NCBI RefSeq assembly: GCF_000300275.1
Contig: NZ_AMRN01000001.1
Span: 62,001-126,000 of the forward strand
Reading direction: 5' to 3'
Origin: Thalassospira profundimaris WP0211
GTDB lineage: Bacteria; Pseudomonadota; Alphaproteobacteria; Rhodospirillales; Thalassospiraceae
DNA length: 64,000 nt
Positions 48,031-57,390 of the stretch are shown here, piece by piece. A program made the translations under genes and the position numbers. The notes beneath the pieces were generated by a model that saw only the letters and a list, made by a program, of their open reading frames with translations, ran no database searches and was not told the origin of the DNA. Numbering within the stretch: the first letter of the stretch is position 1; each line of letters starts with the position of its first letter.

Positions 48031-50528
48031 CAGGCACCACCCTGTCGACGTTCAGCCGATCCTTCAACCACACGCAATTGCGGACGTCCGCGACGGGTGT
48101 TTTGTGCGCCTGGTTGTGCACTTGCTTGTGCGCGATCCATCGGGCGGTCTTCTGCCTCGGCCGGTTTGCGGCGCGGTGCACGCGCAGCAGCGGCACGTTC
48201 GGCGTCCTCACGCACTTTGCGCATGCGCATCGCGGCTTCTTCGCGGGCCTTGGCGATGGCTTCGGCTTCGCTCATTTTGCGCTGTGGCGCAGGCTTGCGG
48301 GCCGGTTGTGCGGTGCGTTCCGGCTGGGCCTTTGGTTTGGTGGCGGCGCGCTTGGGCGCAAGATCGGCGGCACTTGCCGGACGGGCTTCACGCGATGCGC
48401 GGGCTGGCGGGTCCTTTCGGGCTGCGTCATTTGTCGCGGCTTGTTTCTTGCTGACCGGGCGCATGGTCATCATCGTGCCACCCGGGGTTGGCTGGGGTTT
48501 CATTTCTGTTTTGGCGATACCTGCCGCCTGCTTTGCGGCTTGTGCGCGACCAGAACCTGCTTCTCCGGTGGCGCCGAAATCCGCGATCTCTGGTTTTTCC
48601 TCAATCCCGATTTCAGGTTCCGGCGCGCTCATGGCTGCTGCCGAATGGGTGTTGGGGGCCGTGTTTTTCTCTACAATCGGGCGCGGTGCGTCAGGATTTG
48701 GCACGGCGATCTGTTTGGGGGTGATGCGCATTTGCCCATCGGATGGCAACGCATCGGCCATTGGCTCGGCCGGGCGGGAAATTGGTGGCAGGCCACGCGC
48801 AATTTGACCACTTTCCGGAACCGGTTTTGCTGCTGCTGATTTCGCACCACCCTTGACCGGGACAACCTGAATTTGGCCGTCGGCCAGTGCCAGAATGGCA
48901 TCGGCCCGTGCCAGAATTTCGCGTTCGTGACTGACGATAAAGGTTGTGATGCCGTTGCGACGCAAAACGTCGATCAGTTCGCTGATATGGGTAACGCCAT
49001 TGTCATCAAGGGCGGTTGTCGGTTCATCAAGCAACAGCAAACGTGGACGCGAAAACAGGGCGGCGGCGAGTGCGATCAATTGTCGCTGCCCGCCCGAAAG
49101 ATTGCGACCACCACGATCAACCCGCGTGTCATAACCATCGGGCAAATCCAGAATGAACTGATGCGCACCGGCCAATTCAGCAGCCTGAATGATGTCGCGC
49201 ATTTCCGCATTGCCAAGACGGGCAATGTTTTCGGCAATTGTGCCTGGGAACAGGAACGGGTTTTGCGCCAGATACCCGATCTGCGCACCCATTTCGGTGC
49301 GATCTGCGCGGGATGCTTCAACATCATCAAGCTTCACCGACCCGGACCCGGGCAACCAGATGCCCATGATCAGCTTCAAAAGCGCGGTCTTGCCGACCCC
49401 GTTAAACCCGGCAATTGCGATGATCTGACCCGGTCCGGCCTTGAACGAGAATCCCTTGAACAGCACATTGCGGCTGTTGGGCGGCGCAAAGACAAGACGA
49501 TCGACACTGACCGACATACCGCGCCCGCGCGGCATGGGTGCCGGGACCGTCTGACGTTTTTCAAGCAGGATATTATTAAGACGTTCAAACGAACTGCGTG
49601 CCGCATTCCAGCTGCGCCATGCGGTCACTGCGCCATCAAACGGCGCCAGACCGCGCATGCCAAGGATCATGGACGCCACCATAATCCCGATCGTGATGCT
49701 TTCGGACAGAACCAGATAGGCGCCAACCCCGATAAAGCAGACCTGCATGGCAAGACGGACAAAATGCGATAACGTGGTCGATGTGCCAACCCGGCGGCTG
49801 GCCTGACCTTCCCAATAAAGCGAATCTGATTGGTCCGCCTGCCAGCGCTGACGGGCGGATTGGGTCATTCCCATGGCTTCCATCGCCTCGGCATTGCGGA
49901 CATAGGTTTCTTCCTGCGCAATGCCGCGATTCTGGCTTTCTTCGGACCGGTCGACGGAAATCTTGGCAGCCGCCTCGTTGGCAATCGCAATCACGATCAA
50001 CAACAACGCCCCGCCACATGCCACCATGCCAAGGCGGGTATCAAAGATGAACACAACCCCGATATAGACCGGGGCCCACATGAAATCGATCAGTGCAAAC
50101 GGGCCACTACCGGTCAGAAACCCGCGCAAACCATATAGATCGCGCAAAGGTCGCTGGCGCATCTGGCTGCCGCGTGCCGATTGCTGGACGACGTGGGCAA
50201 ACAGCTCCCCGCCCAGACGCAGATCAAGTGCCGTCCCAACCCGGATCAAAACCCGTGATCGCAGCTGTTCCATCGAGGCGATGAAAACCAGAACAAGACC
50301 AATGCCAAGAGTAAGAAGGGCCAGCGTATCCACCGACCGGCTGGAAAGAACCCGGTCAAATACCTGCATGGAATAGATCGGGATCACCATGTTCAGCAGG
50401 TTGATCACCATCGAGAATCCGCCGACAAGCGCAATCGACCGCCAGAACAACCGTTCCAGCGGGGTACGATCCCCTTCGCGTCCCGCATCCGATTTGCGGG
50501 TTGGTCGGATTCTATCCAACAGGCCCAT
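48030..50528 (-). CDS. Type I secretion ABC transporter (PrtD type) with long C-terminal tail
   Basis: 832 residues from the ATG at 50528, with AAGGA five bases upstream; the TTG before it is in frame and rejected. The membrane domain (about 25-320) has six hydrophobic segments. The ATPase domain (about 335-555) has Walker A GFNGVGKT, signature LSGGQRQ, Walker B LLLLDEPTTALD and the His-loop IVSHE. It lacks the N-terminal C39-like domain of HlyB/LapB transporters. Relatives end near residue 560-580. Here about 270 further residues, rich in Pro, Ala, Lys, Arg and Glu and probably disordered, continue in frame to the stop. They may bind the cytosolic substrate or the adaptor (inference). The window has no TolC gene. 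Confidence 0.94.
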   Translation of the reverse strand: MGLLDRIRPTRKSDAGREGDRTPLERLFWRSIALVGGFSMVINLLNMVIPIYSMQVFDRVLSSRSVDTLALLTLGIGLVLVFIASMEQLRSRVLIRVGTALDLRLGGELFAHVVQQSARGSQMRQRPLRDLYGLRGFLTGSGPFALIDFMWAPVYIGVVFIFDTRLGMVACGGALLLIVIAIANEAAAKISVDRSEESQNRGIAQEETYVRNAEAMEAMGMTQSARQRWQADQSDSLYWEGQASRRVGTSTTLSHFVRLAMQVCFIGVGAYLVLSESITIGIMVASMILGMRGLAPFDGAVTAWRSWNAARSSFERLNNILLEKRQTVPAPMPRGRGMSVSVDRLVFAPPNSRNVLFKGFSFKAGPGQIIAIAGFNGVGKTALLKLIMGIWLPGSGSVKLDDVEASRADRTEMGAQIGYLAQNPFLFPGTIAENIARLGNAEMRDIIQAAELAGAHQFILDLPDGYDTRVDRGGRNLSGGQRQLIALAAALFSRPRLLLLDEPTTALDDNGVTHISELIDVLRRNGITTFIVSHEREILARADAILALADGQIQVVPVKGGAKSAAAKPVPESGQIARGLPPISRPAEPMADALPSDGQMRITPKQIAVPNPDAPRPIVEKNTAPNTHSAAAMSAPEPEIGIEEKPEIADFGATGEAGSGRAQAAKQAAGIAKTEMKPQPTPGGTMMTMRPVSKKQAATNDAARKDPPARASREARPASAADLAPKRAATKPKAQPERTAQPARKPAPQRKMSEAEAIAKAREEAAMRMRKVREDAERAAAARAPRRKPAEAEDRPMDRAQASAQPGAQNTRRGRPQLRVVEGSAERRQGGA

Positions 50529-50947
50529 CAAGTCCTTCCACTACCACCGCCCATGAAACAAGGGCAGATATCTTATATCTGTTGCCGTTGACCATTTGGC
50601 AATTGCGCATGACAAACCACCCGCGCGGCACAGCCACAACGGGTATCCTAGCCAATGACATACTCCCACTATTCTAGTCGAATATATAAGGATGTGTTAA
50701 GATTTCGCCGCAAAGCCCTTTATTTCATTGCCTTACCGCGCAATCACATCGCGCAATTCTTCCCAAATTCCGGCCTCGAAACCCAACCGCGTTTTGCTGG
50801 CAGAAACCTGTGCTGGATCAATGCAAACAACCCATTGTTTGACATAAATTTATCCGACCGTGCCAAAGGTTGCATTTGCGTATCTGCAGTGATCATCCCT
50901 ATCTTTGGATACGTCCCCCAACCCGAACCCTGACAGGCAAAACGCGA
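50529..50947. other. Intergenic region between the secretion genes and the M48 peptidase
   Basis: 419 bases between divergent genes, AT-rich at 50560-50700. On the minus strand TTGCCA (50602-50597) and TATAAG (50577-50572), 19 bases apart, are a weak candidate promoter for the exporter genes. On the plus strand TTGACA at 50839 looks like a -35 but has no good -10. I see no gene. Confidence 0.4.
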
Positions 50948-51841
50948 ATGGCTGACAATACGCCGCAGCTTCCCGACTTCATTCAACGGTTTCTCGCCAT
51001 TCAGCCCGGCGGAGTCTCTCACGCGGGCGGGCTGATGGCGTGCATGATCGGCGTTCTTGCCGCCTGTGCATGGATGCTGGGCGGGATATCGATGATGATC
51101 TCGGCCGGTATTGCGGTTGCCCTGATGCTGGTACTTTCGCCGATGATCTCGCCAGAAATACTGATGAAAATGCTGCGCGCCAGTCCGCTTTCGGGGGAAG
51201 ATTATCCAGCCATCCATGAAATGAGCCGCCTGCTTTCCGAACGCGCGGAACTTGGTCACAAACCAAAATTGTTCCTGCTGCCGGGCAAGGGGGTCAATGC
51301 CATCACGACCGGCACGGACGACAACACCACGATTGCGATTTCAAGCGATGCGGTTCATGGCCTTTCACCGCGCCAGATGCGCGCGATTTTGGCCCATGAA
51401 GTGGCGCATGCCTGGCATGGCGATACCCGTATCTTGCTGATTACCGATGTGCTTTATCGCGCGACATGGACGATTGCGCTGTTTGGTCTTGCGATTTTTA
51501 TCTTTGGCGATTTCAATCCCCCGGCCTGGATGATGATCCTGTTTGGTGCGGTGCCAACCATCAGCTTCCTGTTTCAGCGCGCGGTCATTCGCGACCGTGA
51601 ATTTGCCGCCGACCATGGGGCAAGTGATTTGCTTAATGGGCCGGAAGACATGATCGATGCGCTTTTGCATATCGATCAGATCAACCGCAAACGTCTGGGT
51701 CTTGTGCCCTATCGCAGCACCCAGCCGCCCAGCCTGCTGGATACCCATCCATCGGTTGGCGCGCGGATCAAGGCGCTCCGCGCACTCAAACCCGGCACAT
51801 GGCAGAAATTCTTTGAAAACCGGCGGATGCCGCCACAATAA
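50948..51841 (+). CDS. M48-family zinc metallopeptidase, HtpX-like membrane protein
   Basis: 297 residues from the ATG at 50948; an upstream in-frame ATG at 50870 would add a Cys/Pro/Arg-rich leader that looks non-coding. Two hydrophobic segments (about 28-70) precede the catalytic HEVAHAWHGD motif, whose two His bind zinc. Two more membrane segments follow (about 175-220). The third ligand is the Glu in RDREFAADHGA, and a DTHPSVGARIKAL end is typical. HtpX-type enzymes degrade damaged membrane proteins in the inner membrane. It differs from classic HtpX in its N-terminus, so I give no symbol. The HNH-like gene follows after six bases. Confidence 0.9.
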   Translation: MADNTPQLPDFIQRFLAIQPGGVSHAGGLMACMIGVLAACAWMLGGISMMISAGIAVALMLVLSPMISPEILMKMLRASPLSGEDYPAIHEMSRLLSERAELGHKPKLFLLPGKGVNAITTGTDDNTTIAISSDAVHGLSPRQMRAILAHEVAHAWHGDTRILLITDVLYRATWTIALFGLAIFIFGDFNPPAWMMILFGAVPTISFLFQRAVIRDREFAADHGASDLLNGPEDMIDALLHIDQINRKRLGLVPYRSTQPPSLLDTHPSVGARIKALRALKPGTWQKFFENRRMPPQ

Positions 51842-51847
51842 TCGACC

Positions 51848-52183
51848 ATGGTAATACCGGGAAATTCCGACAGCTCTGATCTTGGAAAATGTGCGATCTG
51901 TGGTCGGGCGATGATCGCAGGTCCCAGTGTGGACCGCCATCACTGGCACCCGAAATCACAGGGCGGGACTGAAACCGAATGGCTGCATCGCGTTTGCCAT
52001 CGCATGATCCATCGCCTGTTTGATGAAGCCACCCTTGCACGCGACTATAACAGCCCCGACAAGCTGCTTGCCCATCCCGACATCATCAAGTTCGTCAAAT
52101 GGGTGCGCAAGAAACCGGTTGATTATATCGACTGGCCGGAAAGTGCCGGGCGTTACGGGCGCAACCGTGGCAAACGGCGATAA
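51848..52183 (+). CDS. Small HNH-type nuclease-like protein
   Basis: 111 residues. The sequence has a Cys-x-x-Cys pair (CAICGR), a DRHHWHPKSQGG segment, and CHRMIH, which together match a zinc-stabilised HNH (beta-beta-alpha metal) core. The C-terminus is basic (GRYGRNRGKRR), fitting nucleic-acid binding. No phage or restriction gene is adjacent, so the role is not evident. It follows the M48 gene by six bases without a clear Shine-Dalgarno, suggesting coupled translation. Confidence 0.82.
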   Translation: MVIPGNSDSSDLGKCAICGRAMIAGPSVDRHHWHPKSQGGTETEWLHRVCHRMIHRLFDEATLARDYNSPDKLLAHPDIIKFVKWVRKKPVDYIDWPESAGRYGRNRGKRR

Positions 52184-52293
52184 GGCCCTGCATTGGTAAC
52201 CCACCCAAAAGAACTGCCCATTTAACCATTTACCTGCGAAGATGGGCGCAATATACGCATCCATCGCGCAATCGCCGAAAGCAGGAATAACCG

Positions 52294-53031
52294 ATGCCAA
52301 GCCTTGATATGCTCAATGATCTGATCCCGGTCTTTGTCACGCTGTTTGTGATCATCGACCCGTTGGGTCTGGTGCCGGTCTTCATCGTCCTGACGCAAGG
52401 CACAAGTGCTGCTCACCGTCGCCGCATGGCGATCCGTGCGTGTTTGACCAGCTTCTTTATCCTCGCGGCCTTTGCCCTGATCGGCGAGGGATTGCTGGGC
52501 GTGTTTGGTATTCACATGCCGGCCTTCCGGATTGCCGGGGGCACGTTGCTGTTTTTGATCGCGCTTGAAATGCTGTTTGAAAAGCGCAGCCAGAAACGCA
52601 ATGAGCGCGCCGAACAGGTCCATCAGGAACTCGAAGAAGATCACGACACCGACAAGGCCGGAAAAACCGCCAAAGCCAAAACCAAGACCGCTGCTACCAA
52701 AACGGCGGACGGGCCGACCATCCCGGATGACGAGGCCGATGATGTTTCGATCTTCCCGATGTCGATCCCGTTCCTGTCCGGCCCCGGTGCCATCGCATCC
52801 GTGATGCTTCTGATGGGCAAGTTCGAAGACAATATCGCCATGCAGGCCAGCGTCATAGGCGTGGTCGCCGTCGTGATGGTGATCGCCTTTGTCTTCTTCC
52901 TGCTGGCAAACGTGGTTGCCAAACGCCTCAGCCCGACCGTTGCGACAGTGGTATCACGCCTGCTCGGCATGATCCTGGCGGCCCTTGCGGTTCAGTTCAT
53001 TATCGATGGCATCAAACAGGCGTTTTTCTGA
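52294..53031 (+). CDS. MarC-family inner membrane protein with a charged loop insert
   Basis: 245 residues. The N-terminal helices (FVTLFVIIDPLGLVPVFIVL) and the C-terminal helices (PMSIPFLSGPGAIASVMLL and VVSRLLGMILAALAVQFIIDGI) match the six-helix MarC (UPF0056) family. Its transported substrate is not established. Between the third and fourth helices is an unusually long hydrophilic loop (about 92-150), rich in Lys, Glu, Asp and Ala with repeated KTAKAKTKT-like runs. AGGA lies about nine bases before the ATG. It is followed by an AT-rich orphan gene. Confidence 0.9.
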   Translation: MPSLDMLNDLIPVFVTLFVIIDPLGLVPVFIVLTQGTSAAHRRRMAIRACLTSFFILAAFALIGEGLLGVFGIHMPAFRIAGGTLLFLIALEMLFEKRSQKRNERAEQVHQELEEDHDTDKAGKTAKAKTKTAATKTADGPTIPDDEADDVSIFPMSIPFLSGPGAIASVMLLMGKFEDNIAMQASVIGVVAVVMVIAFVFFLLANVVAKRLSPTVATVVSRLLGMILAALAVQFIIDGIKQAFF

Positions 53032-53100
53032 TTAAAAATGATAGTATGGGTCCGAGCATCAAATCTCAGCTAATCGAAAACTTTTGCGCTGGAGGCACTA

Positions 53101-53610
53101 TTGGACAGCACGACAATTTCCACTGTAGTTCAAACTATTAGCTCCATTTCGAGCTTATTGGGAACTGCTATCAGTGCACGCGACGAAACCAAACGATCAG
53201 AAGCGATCAACGCTATATATACAAAACTTACGGAAGCGAATGGGCACGCTCTTCAAGCTCAATCGGAACTAAGTAACGCTCTAAAACGCGTTGACGAGCT
53301 ATCCCGCGAGATAGAAAAACACAACAGTTGGAAAGCAGATATCGCACGTTATCGAATGAAGGACTTTGGCGATGAGACATTCGCTTGGGTTCTGCGAGAT
53401 GACACTTCAGATGGCGTCCCCCCTCATAAAATATGTCCGACCTGTGTTTCTTCTCATAAAATCTCAGTGTTACAATCTGAGGGACTAAACCGCTATGCGC
53501 AGAAACGCTATAAATGCTCTGTTTGCAAAAACGAGATTAATCTCGGCCCTAGAGGCAAAAACCACGGAAACCAGACGACAGCTACAATGAACTACAAACC
53601 CGACTACTAG
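53101..53610 (+). CDS. AT-rich orphan: coiled coil plus C-terminal zinc ribbon
   Basis: 169 residues, starting at a TTG (53101) with GGAGG five bases upstream. Residues 1-80 are helical with heptad spacing (ALQAQSELSNALKRVDELSREIEK). Residues 112-146 hold two Cys-x-x-Cys pairs (CPTC and CSVC), which should form a zinc ribbon. The base composition is clearly richer in A and T than the flanking genes and codon choice differs, both signs of transfer. It stands next to a truncated duplicate of a transketolase-like gene, so this is a rearranged spot. I do not recognise the family. Confidence 0.72.
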   Translation: MDSTTISTVVQTISSISSLLGTAISARDETKRSEAINAIYTKLTEANGHALQAQSELSNALKRVDELSREIEKHNSWKADIARYRMKDFGDETFAWVLRDDTSDGVPPHKICPTCVSSHKISVLQSEGLNRYAQKRYKCSVCKNEINLGPRGKNHGNQTTATMNYKPDY

Positions 53611-53636
53611 AACTTCGAGCAGCCGGGGCGATGAAA

Positions 53637-53831
53637 TCAATCCCAGCGTTTCGCCGCGTCCAGGATCGCATCGGTGCCCAATTGATAGTGATCATAAAGC
53701 GCGATGCTGTTGCCGCACTGGCCCCAGGCTTTCACGCCAAGCGGGGCGACCGCGTGCCCATGCACACCGCCAAGCCATGCAAGGGCCGCTGGATAATCAT
53801 CAGAAAGCTTTTCCCACGCCGCAACAAGCAA
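53637..53831 (-). pseudogene. Truncated duplicate of the transketolase/AceE-like gene 3' end
   Basis: This minus-strand stretch encodes the last 51 residues of the protein at 54964-57390 with 45 identical (PAALAWLGGV... to the terminal AAKRWD), preceded by AAWEKLSDD, which matches AAWEKLSED further upstream in the intact gene. The residues between these segments are missing. In the intact gene they are bracketed by two CCGGATGA copies (55116 and 55287) exactly 171 bases apart; the fragment has one altered copy (CTGGATAA, 53789). An in-frame deletion between short repeats explains this. Homology ends near 53825. There is no catalytic domain, so it is a remnant. Confidence 0.88.
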
Positions 53832-53875
53832 AGGCTCACGCGGCTAGTAGCCGTCTGCGACGCATAGAAGTCTCT

Positions 53876-54793
53876 CTACTGGGCTGCCCAGACGTAACCC
53901 GCATACAGCACCAGCATGATGATGCCGGGTATCCGGCCAATCTGTGGACGGCGAAGCATCAGCGTCAGGCCAATCGAAACCGCAATCATCACCGGAAGAT
54001 CGAACATCAGGAACCGGTCCGCCACCGGAATCGGCGATACAACCGCCGTCAGGCCGAGAATCCCCAGGATGTTGAAAATGTTCGACCCAATGATATTGCC
54101 AATCGCGATTTCGGATTGCTTCTTCAAAGCGGCAATCAGCGACGTTGCGAGCTCTGGCAAGGACGTACCAACCGCAACAATCGTAAGCCCGATAAAGGCT
54201 TCGGACACACCAAAGGTACGTGCGATGGTCACCGCACCTTCGACAAGGTAATGGGCGCCAACCATCAGCATGGCCAGCCCCGCGACAACCCAGACAATTG
54301 ACAGCCAAACGTTTGAAACCGCTTCGGGCAGATCCGTCGATGACGCGGGTTCCGAACGCGACTGGCGATAGGCAAACACCAGATAACCAATCAATGCCGC
54401 AAACATAAACCCGCCAGCCACACGGCCAAGGTCACCAAGCGCAAAGAACGGCACCAGCACGACAGCAGCACCAAGCATCACAGCGGTATCGCGACCAAGC
54501 GTGCCACCAGATACGGCGATTGGCCACACCACGGCAGAAACACCAACAATCAGCAAGATGTTGGCAATGTTCGACCCGATGACGTTGCCAAGCGCGATAT
54601 CCGGCACACCACGCAATGCCGCATCCATGGAGACAAGAAGTTCCGGCGTCGATGTCCCGAAACCGACCACGGTCAAACCGATCAGAAGCGATGACATGGA
54701 AAGTTTGCGGGCGATCCCGACGCTACCGCGCACCAGAGATTCCCCCCCAAAGAAAAGCCCGGCCAAACCGCCGAGCAACATCAGATATTCCAT
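53876..54793 (-). CDS. Calcium/sodium antiporter, CaCA family (YrbG-like)
   Basis: 305 residues from the ATG at 54793, with AAGGA nine bases upstream; an in-frame ATG at 54832 would add 13 residues. Ten hydrophobic segments form two halves. Each half has the ion-binding alpha-repeat: GTSTPELLVS with GNVIGSNIANIL, and GTSLPELATS with GNIIGSNIFNIL. It should exchange Ca2+ for Na+ or H+ across the inner membrane. It lies between the intact transketolase-like gene and the fragment of it, all on the minus strand, so it may have come in with, or been bracketed by, the duplication. Confidence 0.93.
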   Translation of the reverse strand: MEYLMLLGGLAGLFFGGESLVRGSVGIARKLSMSSLLIGLTVVGFGTSTPELLVSMDAALRGVPDIALGNVIGSNIANILLIVGVSAVVWPIAVSGGTLGRDTAVMLGAAVVLVPFFALGDLGRVAGGFMFAALIGYLVFAYRQSRSEPASSTDLPEAVSNVWLSIVWVVAGLAMLMVGAHYLVEGAVTIARTFGVSEAFIGLTIVAVGTSLPELATSLIAALKKQSEIAIGNIIGSNIFNILGILGLTAVVSPIPVADRFLMFDLPVMIAVSIGLTLMLRRPQIGRIPGIIMLVLYAGYVWAAQ

Positions 54794-54907
54794 GACCAAC
54801 GTCCTTTCAGACCAGGATACATAACAACGCACATCTTCAAGATGCTTTGCGCAGAGTTGTTCTGCCGACCGATCACTTGCAAGCGAACTCGTTCACCATT
54901 TCAAAAT

Positions 54908-54943
54908 AAAAAAGGGACGACATCAACAACGTCGCCCCTTTTA
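54908..54943. terminator. Terminator after the transketolase/AceE-like gene
   Basis: AAAAGGG-A-CGAC pairs with GTCG-C-CCCTTTT with one mismatch. On the minus strand it ends in TTTTTTATTTTG, 20 bases past the stop at 54964. Confidence 0.8.
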
Positions 54944-54963
54944 AATTCACTGGATCAGCTTAC

Positions 54964-57390
54964 TCAATCCCAGCGTTTTGCCGCGCGCAGGATGGCATCG
55001 GTGCCGATCTGATAATGATCATAAAGCGCGATGCTGTCGCCGCACTGGCCAAAGGCATTCACACCCAGCGGTGCCACCGCGTGGCCACGCACACCGCCAA
55101 GCCATGCAAGGGCGGCCGGATGACCGTCGATCACCGTCACAAGACGGGCATCGGATGCCAGCGGTTTGAGCAAGTTTTCGACATGGGCCATCTTGCCATC
55201 AACCTTGCCTTCAAGGCGGGCGCGCTCAAGATCCTGCCATTCGTTATACAGGCGATCGGTCGACGTCACGGCAAGCAGACCAAGGCCCGGATGATCTTCA
55301 GACAGCTTTTCCCACGCAGCAATTGCTTCGGGTGCCATGGCCCCGCAATAGGCAATCGCCATTTTGCAATCGTCGCCCGGCTGACGCAGCCAATAGCCAC
55401 CCGAAATAATTTCGGTCTTTTCAGACTCTGACAGGTCACGTTCCGGCTGCGACAGCGGTTTGGTCGACAAACGCAGGTAGATCGATCCACCATCCGGGTC
55501 TTGCATGTGTTCGAATGACCAGCCCATGATGGCAGCCAGTTCATCGCCAAAGCTTGGCTCGAAACTGGTCAGGCCGGGCTGCCCCATACCGATCATTGGC
55601 GTTGATATCGACTGGTGCGCCCCGCCTTCGGGGGCCAGCGTGATGCCGCTGGGCGTTGCTACCACCATGAAACGTGCATCCTGATAGCAGGCGTAATTCA
55701 GCGCATCGAGGCCACGCGCAATGAACGGATCATAGAGCGTTCCAATCGGGAACAGACGTTCGCCAAACAGGCTGTGCGACAGACCGAGTGCGGCCAGGTT
55801 CAGGAACAGGTTGTTCTCGGCAATGCCAAGCTCGACATGTTGACCGCTCGGCGATCTGATCCATTTCTGGGCCGAGGGAACCTTGCGTTCCTTGAACTCG
55901 TCGGCCAGTTCTTCGCGGCCAAAAAGACCACGCTGGTTCACAAACCCGCCAAGGTTGGTCGAGACCGTCACATCGGGGGATGTGGTCACGATCCGGTCAG
56001 ACAGATCGCTGTTTTTCATCTTGGCCAATTCATTCAGGATTTTGCCAAAGACTTCCTGCGTGCTGGACGTTTCGGCACGCGCATAGGGCATTTCAGGGAT
56101 GGTGATGTGCTTGGCCGACTTGTTGCGCGGGGCATCATCGTTAAACGGTGCCCTGGCGATGTAGTCGCGAAGCTCATCGGCACTGATATCAAGGCCGGCC
56201 GCGACATCCCATTCCTGCCCGTCGGCGATCTTGTTTTGCAGCTTGAAGGCATCCATTTGCGGCACGTTCATCAGGCCGGCATGGTTGTCCTTATGCCCTT
56301 GAAGCGGCGTGCCATAGCCCTTGACGGTATAGGCAATGAACACGGTCGGCTTGTCATTGGGAACGGCGTCAAAGGCGCTAAGAACGGCTTCCATGCAGTG
56401 GCCGCCCAGATTGGTCATCAGGTCATGAAGCTGGTCATCGTCATAGTCACCCAGCAGACTTGCCAGCGCATTGTCGCCTTCCATGTCCGACGTGATCTGT
56501 TTGCGCCATGCCGCCCCGCCTTGGAAGGTCAGCGCGGAATAGATGTCGTTGGGCACGTCATTCAGCCACTTCTTAAGCGATTTACCGCCCGGCTTGGCAA
56601 AGGCATCATGCAGCTTACGGCCATATTTGATGGTAATGACGTTCCAGCCAACCGCGCGGAAGAACCGGCCAATCACGCGGAACAGGTGGGCATCGATCAT
56701 GCCATCAAGGCTTTGGCGGTTATAATCGATCACCCACCAGACATTGCGAATGTCATGCTTCCAGGTATCAATCAGCGCCTCATAGATGTTGCCTTCATCA
56801 AGTTCGGCATCACCGACAAGGGCGACCATGCGACCTGGCGTTTCATCCTTGGGCAGCATGTCCTTGTAGCGCAGGTAATCTTGCGTCAGGGCTGCAAAGT
56901 TCGTCACCGCCGCACCAAGGCCGACGGAGCCGGTCGAGAAGTCAACCTGATCACCATCCTTGGTGCGTGACGGATAGGATTGCGCACCACCGAACGAGCG
57001 GAAGCTTTCAAGCTTTTCCCTGGTCTGGCGGCCAAACAGGTAATTGATCGCATGAAATACCGGGCTTGCATGTGGCTTGACGGCAACCCGGTCCTGCGGA
57101 CGCAGAACATTGAAATAAAGGGCTGTCATCAGGGTCGTCATCGACGCACAGCTGGCCTGATGGCCGCCAACCTTGATGCCGTCGCGCTTGGGGCGCAGAT
57201 GGTTGGCATTATGGATTGTCCAGCTTGACAGCCAGCGCACTTTCTTTTCAAGCAGACCAAGCATCTCAAGGTCCTTGGCATTGATATCGGCCGTGCTGCT
57301 TGCTTCGATGATTTCACCGATTTCCGGTGCGCTTTCCTGTACTGACATTTTCTGATTGCTTTCTTTTTTATCCGATATTGCGGGTTTCAT
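54964..57390 (-). CDS. Thiamine-diphosphate enzyme, transketolase / AceE-like E1 family
   Basis: 808 residues. The N-terminal half has the thiamine-binding motif in the AceE form (GDAELDEGN ... DYNRQSLDG), and KPHASPVFHAINYLFGR and GAQSYPSR are like homodimeric pyruvate dehydrogenase E1. The middle holds the pyrimidine-domain segment VELGIAENNLFLNLAALGLS, and the end is a transketolase C-terminal domain (GHAVAPLGVNAFGQCGDS). It is shorter than E. coli AceE (about 887), and no E2 or E3 genes are adjacent, so a 2-oxo acid dehydrogenase role is uncertain. The start may instead be the ATG at 57348. Its 3' end is duplicated at 53637-53831. Confidence 0.85.
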   Translation of the reverse strand: MKPAISDKKESNQKMSVQESAPEIGEIIEASSTADINAKDLEMLGLLEKKVRWLSSWTIHNANHLRPKRDGIKVGGHQASCASMTTLMTALYFNVLRPQDRVAVKPHASPVFHAINYLFGRQTREKLESFRSFGGAQSYPSRTKDGDQVDFSTGSVGLGAAVTNFAALTQDYLRYKDMLPKDETPGRMVALVGDAELDEGNIYEALIDTWKHDIRNVWWVIDYNRQSLDGMIDAHLFRVIGRFFRAVGWNVITIKYGRKLHDAFAKPGGKSLKKWLNDVPNDIYSALTFQGGAAWRKQITSDMEGDNALASLLGDYDDDQLHDLMTNLGGHCMEAVLSAFDAVPNDKPTVFIAYTVKGYGTPLQGHKDNHAGLMNVPQMDAFKLQNKIADGQEWDVAAGLDISADELRDYIARAPFNDDAPRNKSAKHITIPEMPYARAETSSTQEVFGKILNELAKMKNSDLSDRIVTTSPDVTVSTNLGGFVNQRGLFGREELADEFKERKVPSAQKWIRSPSGQHVELGIAENNLFLNLAALGLSHSLFGERLFPIGTLYDPFIARGLDALNYACYQDARFMVVATPSGITLAPEGGAHQSISTPMIGMGQPGLTSFEPSFGDELAAIMGWSFEHMQDPDGGSIYLRLSTKPLSQPERDLSESEKTEIISGGYWLRQPGDDCKMAIAYCGAMAPEAIAAWEKLSEDHPGLGLLAVTSTDRLYNEWQDLERARLEGKVDGKMAHVENLLKPLASDARLVTVIDGHPAALAWLGGVRGHAVAPLGVNAFGQCGDSIALYDHYQIGTDAILRAAKRWD

